This document shows positions 32,111 through 42,916 of a DNA stretch of 64,000 bases, piece after piece. Position 1 is the stretch's first letter. Every line of letters begins with the position of its first letter. A model generated the notes under the pieces. It made no database searches. It worked only from the letters and a program-made list of their open reading frames with translations, and was not told the DNA's origin. Both the position numbers and the translations under genes were made by a program. This DNA comes from Paguma larvata (Eukaryota; Chordata; Mammalia; Carnivora; Viverridae): positions 114,441,699 to 114,505,698 of the forward strand of contig CM057828.1 in NCBI GenBank assembly GCA_030068075.1, given 5' to 3'.

Positions 32111-33579
32111 TGTCCTTGTTATTTTAACTAGTGTCCCCCTTCCTTTGCTTATCATTGACAGCAGCCTGTGTGATTCTTCATTTAGTTTCAATTCCCTTGC
32201 TTCTCCTTGGTGTGAAACCCAATCCAGATAACCCCCAGTGCTAGCATCTATTCCCATTGTTTCCAACAATGGGTGGAGGTCTTGTCTCACCAGATGTGCC
32301 AACACGTTGGAGCTCCTGCACCCTCTGCTCGAGAGACACAGCTGTAGACACTTTTGCTCCGTGTTTCCTCACACCCAAATTTGACTTCGTCTTATAAAGA
32401 CCATTTTTCTACATTATGGTTCGGGACTATAGCTGTCTCCTAGATGAAACTGGTGTTTTTACATTCAATTCTCTGTGATTTTTAGAATGATGTTAAAAAG
32501 GCAGAGAGGCAACACCCTTTCCAGTCTGCCATTTTAAAGTGAAATTTTGGATTTATTTTTAAGATTAAATACACTAAAGATACAGATCAAATCTAAAGAC
32601 TGCATAACCTTAGATTTATTCAAATCACAATGTTGGGCAGTAGTACCAAAGCTTTTATGCATTCATAAGGCTAAATCATCTCCACCATAGGCAGATCAGG
32701 TGGTCCCAACCACAATGGACTGAATGTTTTAAATGTGTTCCATGGAAGATCCCATTAAGGTCTGCAATGGGAGAATCTTTTTCAGCTAGCACTACTTGCA
32801 GGCCATCTCTTCCTGCTGTAGGGAGTTTAACATGACCCATAGCAGGAAATGGATGGAGCTGGAGAAAAGCAGCCAGCAGCTCCAGACACCTCTCCCTGGT
32901 GTTAACCTTTCAAGGGAGGAAGACAGAAATATTCAGAACATCCTGGAAAGAAGTAAGACTCCCTTACTAATTAAATCTCTGGGATCAGTCAAAGGGTAAG
33001 AGCAGTGGTCTCAGGTGAACACATTTTACTGTAAAGGCTATATGGGGCACACAAACAAGGATCAATATTGAGAAAAAATCAAGTCAAGTCCAAATTTTGA
33101 TACTCTGAGGACCCACCGGGAAAAACAACAACTACTGTCTAATTCAGTCACACCAGGCCTAGTTGCTGCTCTCAATGTGCCAGACTCCACATGTAAAATT
33201 TTTCCGCTTAGAATCTTACCAGTTCATTTCTTCACCCATTCACTCTTTTATTCATCGAACAGCTTTTGGGGTAAACGTGGTAGATTACCACTGATGAATA
33301 GCAGAAGAAAGGAGGATTTTCATCCAAATCAACTTCTCCTAATGAGTATGGACTTCTAGACTTGAACACAACCTTAATTCTCCAAACCAGTCTTTAAGGA
33401 ACAATACAATATTCCTATGTTTTAATGGAACATTATAAAATCAATAATCATTTGGATTTGTTTAAATATTAAGTGTAGGAATGATGACCAGTGTCCCTTT
33501 TCCCCAACCAACACCTAGTGTTATCATGTATACAGGAGACCCCCAATGAATATTTGTTAAAAGAAAAAAAGTCGTGTGA
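32111..33579. other. Unique sequence, 1.5 kb
   Basis: No transposon or exon recognised. TTCCCATTGTTTCCAACAATGGG near 32251 forms an imperfect inverted repeat around CCATTGTT/AACAATGG. Confidence 0.4.
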
Positions 33580-33622
33580 TATATACGTATGCATACATAT
33601 ATACATATATATATATGTCATA
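33580..33622. repeat. TA-rich microsatellite
   Basis: TATACGTATGCATACATATA followed by (TA)n, about 43 bp. Confidence 0.85.
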
Positions 33623-34595
33623 GGTATACCACAGTATATCATGCCGCCTATCAACCATGTTAATTGAATAAGGAATTACTATGTAGGAGGTATTGCTATG
33701 ATAAATCATAGTTGTACTAGCAAGAAAGCAAATAGTGTGTCTAAATGGCTAAGAGAGGTAATCATTTATCCATACAGGTGACAGGGTGACATTATCCATT
33801 TATTAGCAAATTAGTTATTTGTCACACTCAAGGAAACCAAATATTTTCTTATTTTCCCAAAGATTGGACAATAAACTTCCTTCCATAAATGCTCTGGATC
33901 TGTAAAAACACTCATTAGTTTGAAGTGCCAGAATTCTCTGGAAACCAACTCAAATAGCCTTGCCTGTCAGCAAGGTGACAGAACACATTTACTTGCTCAA
34001 ATGCCCTAGATACCAATGTCAACTAGCAACAGCATTACTAAAGCCACTGGCACAAAATTCCTAATTAAAAGAGTCCACCTAAAACAAAACTGATGAATAT
34101 ATTGCTTTTTATATTCAGCTATATTCAAAATTTCGGTTTTTTAACTTTAAAAGATACTATTCTAATGAAAGTTCTTGGTTGCAAACAAACAAACAAACCA
34201 GAAAAGGGTGGAACAAAATACAATAAGAAGAAAGATTATTGAAACAATATAAGGAAGTCTCAAGGAACTGAAATAAAAATGAATTTCATGCGAACTATAC
34301 TAAAATCTGGAAAGTCAGGAACCAAATTCCATCTCTCTCTCTCTCTCTTTCTCTCTCTCCCTCTCCCTCCCTCCACTCCTCCTGTGCTCCTTCTTCTCTG
34401 TGTGTGGGGTTCTCTGGTCACACGGCGTCTCCTCTCCACATTCCCTGTACTTCTATTACAATTTCATCTTTGCACGTCGACTTCCCCTGCTTTCTCTTAC
34501 TGTGATTCCCTTTCACTAAGTAGTTGTGGCTTGCTGTGGCAACTTTTAATTTCTGCCGTGGCTTCTGGTCTCTTCATTCAAATTGCTGAAAATCA
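33623..34595. other. Unique sequence with (CT)n tract
   Basis: A (CT)n/CCCTCC tract lies at 34331-34379. AGCAACAGCATTACTAAAGC and neighbouring AT-rich sequence show no repeat match. No gene. Confidence 0.4.
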
Positions 34596-34818
34596 GGGGC
34601 ACCTGGGTGGCTCAGTCGGTTAAGCGGCCGACTTCAGCTCAGGTCATGATCTCACAGTCTGTGAGTTTGAGCCCTGCATCAGGCTCTGTGCTGACGGCTC
34701 AGAGCCTGAAGCCTACTTCGGATTCTGTGTCTCCCTCTCTCTGTGCCCTTCCCTTGCTCACACTCTGTCTCTATGTCTCTCAAAAATAAAATAAAAATGA
34801 AAAAAAAATTTTAAAAAA
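34596..34818 (+). mobile_element. Carnivore tRNA-Lys SINE
   Basis: ATTGCTGAAAATCA (34582-34595) and ATTGTTGAAAATCA (34819-34832) flank it, one mismatch in 14. The head is GGGGCACCTGGGTGGCTCAG. Confidence 0.96.
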
Positions 34819-34832
34819 ATTGTTGAAAATCA

Positions 34833-35663
34833 GAGATAATCAGATGGTCTGGCTATCTAAACTACTTGGCTCTTTGGAGGTCAGGCACCCATCCCTGGCC
34901 CAACTGGTTTAAACTACACAATATAAAATATGAGCCCTCTTGCCTGGGCTGGGGCTGGGGGAAGGTGATGGAGCAGGTGGCAGGAGGTGACAGGCATTTT
35001 CAGCTCTGCCTACCACACGCAGCGGTGGTCAGAGAGATCTTAGAGGTCAGAGGTCTTAGAGGTCAAACTCCCTTCTCCTACCACAGTCCACGTATCTCAA
35101 GAAATGGAAACTGTGTATTGAGTGCAGGCGTCCTCCTACCCTTGCCCCACCACTGATCTACTCATTTTCATTAAGGACTAACTGAAGATCTGCTATGAGG
35201 CAGACACTGTGCTGTGGGGGAAAAGACAAATTTTTTATCTTCTTCATTGCTCAGGAGAAGTGCTTAGATTCTGACATCATCTCTTCATGTCAAATGGAAG
35301 ACACTGAAGAAATGACTACTTTTCAAAAATGCCTTCCTTCAACCCAAATATTTGTCATTAGACATGATCTAAGTTGTGAAGAAAGACACTTGGAATCTAA
35401 GGGAATCAGGCCTTGACTTCAGGCTGACCCTTCACGAGTGAAATCTATAAACGTAGGCAAGTCAGCTCAACACGCTCCCTCTCAAATTGGGACACACGAT
35501 ATCTGTCATTCATACTTCTCACAGACAGTTCTTAAAAGAGGGTAAAAACTTAGATTTTCTGTATGGGCAGTGATAAGACTTATAATTACTTTACAAAAGG
35601 TTTCCAAGCAAAGTTTTAGATTTGAGGGAAAATCTGACCCTGCTCTGATCCATCCACCCCAGT
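34833..35663. other. Unique sequence with nuclear-receptor half-sites
   Basis: AGGTCA, AGGTCT and AGGTCA occur at 35044-35049, 35051-35056 and 35060-35065. A weak L2-like word (GCTATGAGGCAGACACTGTGC) lies near 35192. No exon. Confidence 0.4.
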
Positions 35664-35680
35664 CATATTGCTTGCGTTTA

Positions 35681-36311
35681 TTTAATTATTTATTGCATGT
35701 TTTACCGAAGTACAGCTGACGCACAATGTTACATTAGTTTCAGGTGCACAACATAGTGATTCGACAACCCTAGGTCTTAAGCCATGCTCACCACAAGTGT
35801 AGGCATCTGTCACCACAGAACGCTATTACAATATCACTGACTATATTTCTTATGCCGTGCCTTTCATCCCCATGACCTATTCATTCCATAACGGGAAGTC
35901 TGAACCTCTCATTTCCCTTCACCCATTTTGCACATTCCACTCCGCCCAACCCCTCTGGCAACCATTACTTTGTTCTTTGTATATATGGGTTTATTTCTGC
36001 TTCTAATTTTTTTGTTTACTCATTTGTTTTGTTTTTTAGATTCCACATATGAGTGAAAGCATAGGGTATCTGTGTTTCTCTAGCTGACTTATTTCATTTA
36101 TCATTATACCCTCCTAGGTCCATCCATGTTGCTGCAAATGGCAACATTTCATTATTTTTGGTGCCTGAATAATATTCCATTGTATATGTACCACATCTTC
36201 CTTATGCATTCATATATGGGAGGACACTTAGGTTGATTTCATATCTTGGCTATCGTAAGTAATGTGACAATAAACATAGGGGTGCGTATATCTTTTTAAA
36301 TTAGTGTTTTC
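35681..36311 (-). mobile_element. L1 3' end, 5'-truncated
   Basis: Plus-strand words TGTTACATTAGTTTCAGGTG, CCCCTCTGGCAACCATTACT, CCATGTTGCTGCAAATGG and GAATAATATTCCATTGTAT are reversed L1 3' UTR and ORF2. CATATTGCTTGCGTTTA (35664-35680) and TTATATTGCTTTTAAA (36314-36329) are a decayed target-site duplication, so the truncation dates from insertion. Confidence 0.87.
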
Positions 36312-36329
36312 CATTATATTGCTTTTAAA

Positions 36330-37274
36330 ACGGGATTGGACATCAGGGTCTGCTAGGTTTTCTTTAGTCATCTCATTTTAAGGGTTCTAATGTCCAACAT
36401 GGTGAAGTCTTTCTATATACACTCAATTTTTTTTAATCCCTAAAGAAGAAAAAAAGTACAGGAATTTCTTAAATAGATATAAAATTAGCCTAATTTTTCA
36501 GTTTCTCAAAAAGTATGCAGATGAATACAAGCCAAATTGCCTGGGGAAAAAAAACTTACAATAATCTACAGTATCTGTCCAGTCCTTCCGTATAGCTATA
36601 CTCAAGACTCTGAAAATCACATAATCACACACCTCACGCTATGAGAAAACTCCATTGTTTTCCAGTCCAGAGAAAAGAAAATGAATTTCAACTGAGGCCA
36701 ACGATATTTAAGTGAGGCCTATGACAGACTCTCTAAAGTACTTACTTATATCTGATTTTAGAATTCCTTAGAAACTTCGTACTGAGGAGCAGAAGCTCCT
36801 TCATGAATTAAGACAGATCGGCTTGTTCTATCTCTTTGTTCTGGTTCTGTCTGTTCTGGAACATTCTCCCTCAAACTCTCTGCCTCTCTTACTCTTGGCC
36901 TTCACTGCCTTGGGACAGATGCCTCATCCTGTCAGGGCTGGTCCCCTCCTATGCCCTCTGACATTTTTGAAACTGTAGTCACTCTTTGTTAACTGACAGT
37001 TGCCCTAGGGCTCTGGCCACTGGAGAAATGTTCTTTCCATGCCCATTCTGGAGCTTAATGTAAGTGCCTGTAAACCTGGAGCAGTGCCCGTGCATACCTA
37101 GCTCCCGACGACCTGACCTGAGCTTAGAGAGAGAAGAGAGGGAGGCGCCACCTGGGGAATCATGCAGACAATATGTTTTGTGATTCTCTTCCCTCTGGAA
37201 AAGGAAAATTAAATGCACACCTACTGTCTTTAAGCTTAGATGTTGTATATTTGTTTAAAGGACATGATTAATTT
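36330..37274. other. Unique sequence
   Basis: No repeat or exon recognised over 0.94 kb. Confidence 0.4.
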
Positions 37275-37480
37275 GGGGTACCTGGGTGGCTCAGTTGGTT
37301 AAGTGTCCGACTTTGATTCAGGTCATGATCTCATAGCCTGAGTCGGGCTCTGTGCTGACCACTCAGAGCCTGAGCCTGCTTCAGATTCTGTCTCCCTCTA
37401 TCTCTGTCTCTTCCCTGCTCGTGCTCTGTCTCTTTCTCTCTCAAAAGCAAACAGTAAAAAAAAAATTCTTAAATAATAAA
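37275..37480 (+). mobile_element. Carnivore tRNA-Lys SINE
   Basis: Head GGGGTACCTGGGTGGCTCAG. The box B-like region is shortened (GATCTCATAGCCTGAGTCGG). The tail lacks the usual AATAAA, reading CTCAAAAGCAAACAGTAAAA. Confidence 0.92.
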
Positions 37481-37554
37481 AAATAAAGTGCACAATGGAT
37501 CAAAGACAACTGGTCAGAAAAAATTGTTTGAATCTGGTGGGAGTAGAGCCCTGT

Positions 37555-37695
37555 GATTAAGGCAGACTCTAGAGGCAAACTTCTGGAACCTGAATCTTAC
37601 TAATTTTCTTGCTAGCTTTGTGAACTTGGGCCCATTCTTGACCTCTGTGTCTCAGCATCTTCATTTACAAAATGGGAAAGTAATTGCACTCACCA
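37555..37695 (+). mobile_element. MIR fragment
   Basis: TTTGTGAACTTGGGCCCATT and CATCTTCATTTACAAAATGG follow MIR core order (GTGTGACCTTGGGCAAGTTA ... TTTCCTCATCTGTAAAATGG). Confidence 0.7.
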
Positions 37696-37864
37696 TGTCT
37701 TCCACTCTGCCAAGGAGTCTTTCGAAATCACAAATCTGATCCCGTCTCTTCCTTTAAAACAGAAAGAATAAGGCAAAGAACAAGGCAAAAATGGCCCTTC
37801 TTGAGCTTCCCTTGGCTCCCTTCCAGCCCCATTTCCTGCTTCTGTGTGTGGATTCCCGAATACT

Positions 37865-38545
37865 CATCCATTCAGTGTGTATGCATTGCATGCCAACTGT
37901 GGGCCCTGTGCTGTCAGGCATTTAGCAGGACCAGCAGGTGGCATGCAGCCATGCCGTGTGGTAGGCCCCGTTTGGATGATATCAATGTATAGAGTCCTGA
38001 CCTGTGTAAAAGAAATCCCAAAGTGAGAAAAGAAAGATTCAATATGCCACACAAAGTGCTATAGGACAATAAAGTGGGTAAAGAAAGAGAGGCCGGCGAG
38101 GTAGTGAGGCATTTGTTCTTTTACAGTGGATGGTCGGTGAAGCCTGTCTGGTAAGGTTAAGTAGGAGCAGAGACCGGAAGCAGACAGGCTGGGGACGTGG
38201 GGAGTCCTACAGAGCCCTCGGGGCAGAGGGAAGAGCAGAGAATTGGAAGAGAAGTCAGGAGGATGCCTGCTGGGTTTGAGGATGAGAAAGGGGGAGAGGC
38301 TGGGCTTTGGGGAGCCATACCAAGAACAGGGGTGATGAGATCAGTGATGCAAGAAAGGGCCAGATAACTTAGGGCCTCTAGACCATCACAAGGACATTGG
38401 ATTTTGTTCTGAAGGAGATACGAACCACGGGCAGGTTTTTGAGTGAGAAGCGTTACCATCTGATCCTGGTTTTAGGTAGTTCGTCTTGCTGCTGTACTGA
38501 GAATAGTCCTGGAGGGGGCGGGGGTAAGGCAGAGAGGCCAGAGGT
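37865..38545 (+). mobile_element. Ancient mammalian interspersed repeat, second copy
   Basis: Same family as 13879-14440. The shared stretch is CATTGGATTTTGTTCTGAAGG (38396-38415 core) versus CTTGGCTTTTACTCTGAGGG. Further family words are AACTTAGGGCCTCTAGACC and TGCTGCTGTACTGAGAATAG. The central half (38060-38340) is purine-rich and less certain. Confidence 0.5.
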
Positions 38546-38589
38546 GGGTGCCACTGTCTATACCAGAGAGGCTCTTCCATGGCTCCTGG

Positions 38590-38705
38590 GCTCCAAGCTT
38601 CTGCAGGGCAGGCTCTGTGTCTTTTTCCTGTATTTTCCCCCCATCTCCTAGCACACAACCCTGTGGAGAGGAGGTCCCCAATAAACATTTGTTGAATAAA
38701 TGAGG
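38590..38705 (+). mobile_element. L2 LINE 3' end fragment
   Basis: GGCAGGCTCTGTGTCTTTTT, then CCTAGCACACAACCCTG and CCAATAAACATTTGTTGAAT are the L2 3' UTR and terminus. Confidence 0.7.
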
Positions 38706-38832
38706 GCTTCCATGCCATTGCAAATGCGTTTCTCCTATCTAGCATGCTCTTTCTGCCCCAGCGGACAGGTCAGGTTTCAAAGCAGCTCAGACATACATTG
38801 TTCTCTTCAGCAGCCTAGTTAGACCTTTAAAT
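38706..38832. other. Unique sequence
   Basis: Nothing recognised. Confidence 0.4.
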
Positions 38833-38895
38833 CAGAGTCTCCGGGGAGACCTGGGGAATTAGTCTGTTCTAAGAGCCTGGCAGGTGTTAATGCGT
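38833..38895 (+). mobile_element. MER20-like fragment
   Basis: AATCAGAGTCTCCGGGGAGA and CTGTTCTAAGAGCCTGGCAG resemble the second half of MER20 (GAATCAGAATCTCTGGGGG ... AACAAGCCCTCCAGG). Confidence 0.4.
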
Positions 38896-39337
38896 AGGCA
38901 GGGTTACACAAGGAATCCAAAGGAGAGAACAGAGAGAATGCTTCTCAGAACGTGTCTGTCTTGGTGCGCAGCAAGTTGCAGCATGGATGCCGTTCGCTAT
39001 CAGCTCAGACTCCTTTCCCGGGGTGGGGGGGGGCCGTCGGGGAACACTTACCTCGCCGGCTTGTTTCAGTCAGTTTTGCAAATCGCTGCTTCCTGTTTGC
39101 CAGAATGAGAGACTTAGTTAATGTCACGTGAGTGGTCAAAAGGCCAAGTCCATTGCCACAACTCTTCCTGGGATGAGGTGGTAACTAATTAGGAATAAAA
39201 ATGTGGGCTGGAGAAAATGGTTTTTGTGACGCAGTGGAAGTGAAAAAGGTGAATTTATTCCTCCCTTATTTCCATTACCTTGAATCTCTGGGGCCTCTGC
39301 CTGGGTCTGGAGTGCCACCCATAGAACCTGAATCTCT
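38896..39337. other. Unique sequence with guanine tract
   Basis: Contains the G-quadruplex-prone tract 39020-39042. No exon. Confidence 0.4.
39020..39042 (+). other. G-quadruplex-prone tract
   Basis: Runs of four, nine and four guanines separated by one T and by CCGTC allow four G4 strands on the plus strand. Confidence 0.65.
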
Positions 39338-39465
39338 GTGTTTCTCAAAGCAAAGTTTGGCGTCCCCAGGTATTTCCTAACATGGGGGCCTGAGCCTCAT
39401 CCCAGATAAATGAATAATTGCCGGTATGGTGTTGAGAGTCTGCATTTTAATTAGATACTACTTAG
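39338..39465 (+). mobile_element. MER20-like hAT fossil
   Basis: GTTTCTCAAAGCAAAGTTTG, CAGGTATTTCCTAACATGG, GAGCCTCATCCCAGATAAAT and GAGAGTCTGCATTTTAATTA follow MER20 order with deletions. Confidence 0.5.
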
Positions 39466-40063
39466 TTATGTGGCCTCAGGGCGTTTTTGAAAGAGACAGG
39501 CCCTCTTGATAAATTGCCCTGGGTTTTCTGTTGGTCTGTTTTTACAATGCAGGAGGCATCAGAAGAGGGTCTGTCTTCCTTCAGTCCCAAGAAAAGAGCA
39601 TGGAAAGAGCAAACCGGAATGTGGCAGCCTAGACAGAGAACTCATGGCCATCATATCTGAAATGAGGCTACTTCTGCCCCCCTAATTTGTCATTTTAGTA
39701 GTCAACACACCCTTTTGTTCCAGAGAGTGCTACTGTTTCACAGAGGAGTGAGATTCTATGCTGCATGACTCAGTATCGCTTTGGATGGAATGATTTTGTT
39801 TGAGGGAGATGGGCAGGTGTTCTCTGGAAAGACTTCAGAGATCAACACAGCCACAAGACAGGAGTAAGTAAACCCAGCTTGACAGAGATGGTGTAGACAA
39901 TGGGCCTCGCGAAGCAATTCAAGGCTACAAAGCTAGTCCTCTCCTAAATAAGCAGCTATTCGAAGTTGCACTGGAAAGATTTCACTAAGGAAAACCCTCA
40001 GTCCCATGAACTGGTCCTGCTCTCAAGAAGCAGTGAAAAGCAGCAGCAATGGGAGGTTAGGCT
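39466..40063. other. Unique sequence
   Basis: No repeat or exon recognised. Confidence 0.4.
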
Positions 40064-40685
40064 TGTTGACATAACAAAAATTCAACCGACTAAATTTTAG
40101 TTAAAGATCCAACTGGCTTCATTAATTGATTCATGAATTGGGCAGCAGCTCTTCCAGCAGGTAGAGGGGAGCTCCAAAGAGCTACAGAAAAGGACAGTTT
40201 TATAAAGGTAGAAAGGGAGCGGAAAAAAGGAAATTATTAGCAACGAATCCATTGTTTTAGGCAAGGTGGCCCCCTCCTAAAGAGAACCAAAGGGGTCTAC
40301 CAGTACACTCCCTAGTGCCGACCGGGAAGTTCCTATGTAGACTGGTGAAAGGTAACATGTCTGGGGGGTTGAAACCGTGATCAGGTTAGGTATTAAGTCT
40401 TAGTTTACTGAGTTGGGGCTTTAACCGAAGCGATGGCATTCTGGGCCTGTGTTTCTTTTATTTATTTATTTTTAAGGTGTATTTATTTATTTTGAGAGAA
40501 AAAGAGAACGTGCAAGCTGGCGAGGGAGAGGAGAGAGCAAGAATCTCAAGCAGGCTCCCCTCGGATAGCACAGAGCCGGCCCTATGAGGGGCTCGAACCC
40601 ACCAGTGTGAGATCATGACCGGAGCTGAAGTTGGATGCACACTGTCTGAGCCACCCAGGGGCACCACGTGGTTTTCTTTTCAACA
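40064..40685 (-). mobile_element. Probable solo LTR, split by a SINE
   Basis: The plus strand opens TGTTGACATAAC and closes CTTTTCAACA after removal of the SINE, so the minus strand reads TGTTGAAAAG ... TTATGTCAACA, with LTR-style TG/CA ends inside short inverted repeats. AATCAATTAATGAAG near the minus-strand 3' end may stand for the polyadenylation signal. LTR length without the insert is about 415 bp. Confidence 0.55.
40460..40664 (-). mobile_element. Carnivore tRNA-Lys SINE inside LTR
   Basis: Tail TTTATTTATTTTTAAGGTG, head end CACCCAGGGGCACC. GTGTTTCTTTTA and GTGGTTTTCTTTT are the flanking copies of the LTR target. Confidence 0.93.
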
Positions 40686-40819
40686 GCGCGCACTACCAAC
40701 TCCTTCGTGGCAGAAATCCCAGGAAGAAAGGAACCAGCCTTGTGTTTTAAAAAATAAAAAGAGGTGTTTCTTGTTATATAAACCACATTCAAATCCACAT
40801 GGTTCAGGTTTATGAGATT
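40686..40819. other. Unique sequence
   Basis: Nothing recognised. Its end is the SINE target duplication (40805-40819). Confidence 0.4.
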
Positions 40820-41428
40820 AAAAAAAAATTTTTTTTAATGTTTATTTACTTTGAGAGAGTGACAGAGTGTGAGTGGGGGAGGCGAAGAGAGAGAGGGAAG
40901 CACAGAATCTGAACCAGGCTCTGTCGGGCTAGGGCAGAGGGAAGGCTCCACACAATGGAAACCAACCCAAGATGGCCGACATTCCCGCCAAAACCACAAA
41001 GGAGGGACATGTCACTCTCGGAAATCCAATACCTAACAGGGACCTAAACCTCCGCCCCAAACTCCAGCAGACCAATAGGACCTTGGCAAGCAGACAGACT
41101 CTCCAATAAAAAAGGAAAGAATTATGTAGCCAACTTCAGCGTCAAACCCCTTAAAAACCCCTAACCCCAATCTCGGGAGCAACTTCCCCGACTCCTCTCT
41201 TGTGAGTCGTGGAACCTCGCCCGAGGGTGCTTGCAATAAAGTGTACTCTCAGACCTCACTTTGCCTTGGCAGTCTTACTTTTATCCATCAGCGACTGTAA
41301 CCTTACAGGCTCCAGGCTCTGGGCTGGCAGCACAGAGCTGCACCTGGGGCTCGAACTCATGAACCTTGAGATCACAAATGACCTGAGCCAAAGTCAGATG
41401 CGTAACCTACTGAGCCACCCAGGTGCCC
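40820..41428 (-). mobile_element. Carnivore tRNA-Lys SINE split by an ERV solo LTR
   Basis: CAGGTTTATGAGATT is repeated without mismatch at 40805-40819 and 41429-41443. The tail and GA part lie at 40820-40921. The remaining central part and head (GGCTCCAGGCTCTGGGCTG ... CACCCAGGTGCCCC) lie at 41308-41428, separated by the LTR. Confidence 0.96.
40922..41307 (+). mobile_element. ERV solo LTR (386 bp), probably gamma-like/ERV1
   Basis: Starts TGTCGGGC and ends CCTTACA. It is bracketed by the 5-bp duplication GGCTC (40917-40921 and 41308-41312) within the SINE. CAATAAAG at 41233-41240 is the polyadenylation signal. A CCAATAAAAAAGG word at 41102 may act as CCAAT/TATA. No gag, pol or env sequence is attached, so the provirus has recombined to a solo LTR. 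The class is inferred from length and layout; a 5-bp duplication also occurs in other ERV classes. Confidence 0.85.
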
Positions 41429-41443
41429 CAGGTTTATGAGATT

Positions 41444-41534
41444 TTAGACTCGAATCTACAGATTGGAGATTAGCGCTCATTAACAATGGCTTCCTTGTAA
41501 TGAGCTGGAGCCTGGGTTAAAGAACAGCCCTTGA
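41444..41534. other. Unique sequence
   Basis: Short gap between retroelements. Confidence 0.4.
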
Positions 41535-41747
41535 GGGGCGCCTGGGTGGCTCAGTAGGTTGAGCGTCGGACTTCGGCTCGGGTCATGATCTCACAGTCTG
41601 TGGGTTCGAGCCCCACATCGGGCTCTGTGCTGACAACTCAGAGCCTGGAGCCTGCTTTGGATTCTGTGTCTCCCTCTCTCTCTCTGCCCTTCCCCTGCTC
41701 ACACGCTGTCTCTCAAAAATAAATAAAACATTAAAAAAAATGATTTA
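41535..41747 (+). mobile_element. Young carnivore tRNA-Lys SINE with perfect 17-bp duplication
   Basis: TAAAGAACAGCCCTTGA is identical at 41518-41534 and 41748-41764. The head, GTGGGTTCGAGCCCC and CTCAAAAATAAATAAAACATT are close to consensus. Confidence 0.97.
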
Positions 41748-41764
41748 TAAAGAACAGCCCTTGA

Positions 41765-42491
41765 TCTGCTGCTGTCACCTGAGGCCACCTCCAGAGGCTG
41801 GAATGATGGCTCCACCAGCCATGAGGTGCATGGCGCAGAGTCCTAGCCCAGTTGTACAGGCAAGTACCACATTTTAAATGTTTCAGGTCCTACGTTTTGA
41901 GTAGGCACTTACTGAATACCTGCTGCCGTGGCTGGGGTCACAGTTGGCAATGAGACAGAGCTCCCCTTCTGGCCAGCCAGCTGCTGTCTGTTCTTCACGA
42001 ACTGTTTGTCGGGATCTGTTGTGTGATGGACACAGCCTCACAATACGTGGTGCCAAGACTTGATCTGAAACCGAATGGAAAAGAACCAAACAGGTGGTAA
42101 ATATCCAGGTGTTTCTGGAGTTAAAGTGCTCTTGCCCTCGTTATCACCAGAGAGAAGGAAACTTGAGGTTAAACCTCAAATTGTTCGTAAAAAGGTCAGA
42201 GGCTGGAACAGAGAGGAGGAGGAGTGGCTGGTTAAAATCCATCCAATCTGGGTAATTTAAACAGACCTTAAAAAATACACCCAGAAATTCGACAGAGCAT
42301 GTGGGGATATACTAGTGTAACTTTTAGGGGTAGTTTAAGTTGTTTAATTAGCATAAATCTTCCTTTAAGATGAAATGCAGCAAAGGATAAACAGATGGCT
42401 GTCAAGTGAGTACCTTCAATAAATTGGCCTACTCCTTAACGTTAGCCACGCACGCAGAATGCCTGCTCACTTAATTAATCCAGTGGTGTGT
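41765..42491. other. Unique sequence with weak L2-like patch
   Basis: Bases 41885-41965 (CACTTACTGAATACCTGCTG ...) may be a decayed L2/MIR-type fragment. No exon. Confidence 0.4.
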
Positions 42492-42507
42492 ATCCATTAT
42501 ATAATAA

Positions 42508-42692
42508 GGATTTATTTATTTTTGAGAGAGAGCACAAGCAGGGAAGGGGCAGAGAGAGGGGGACAAAAAATCCAAAGCGGGCTCTGAGCTGACAGCAGAG
42601 AGCCTGGTGTGGGGCTCGAATTCACGAACCTTGAGATCATGAACTGAGCAGAAGTCAGACGCTCAACCGCCCGAGCCACCCAGGCACCCCAA
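42508..42692 (-). mobile_element. Carnivore tRNA-Lys SINE
   Basis: ATCCATTATATAATAA (42492-42507) and ATCCGTTATATAATAA (42693-42708), one mismatch in 16. The head ends CACCCAGGCACCCC. The GA part is short. Confidence 0.96.
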
Positions 42693-42708
42693 ATCCGTTA
42701 TATAATAA

Positions 42709-42916
42709 ATGACGGGGAGAGCTGATTCCGAGTTGATTCTGAAAACACCCAATTCTCTGTTACAGAGAATGTAACCATCCTTTACGGTGCAGATATCAAG
42801 TGCTGACCTACAAAAATAGCAATGGCTCCATTCAGAATATAATACCAGAAATTCACACGTCCCGGAGCAAGAATTTCCTGTCTCCTTTTAAGTCCTTGCT
42901 GGACTAGCAGTCAAAT
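42709..42916. other. Unique sequence
   Basis: Nothing recognised. Confidence 0.4.

Noticed and set aside
40922..41307. Remnant of a coding provirus
   Set aside because: The TG...CA ends and the duplication directly flank one LTR; no internal gene sequence exists.
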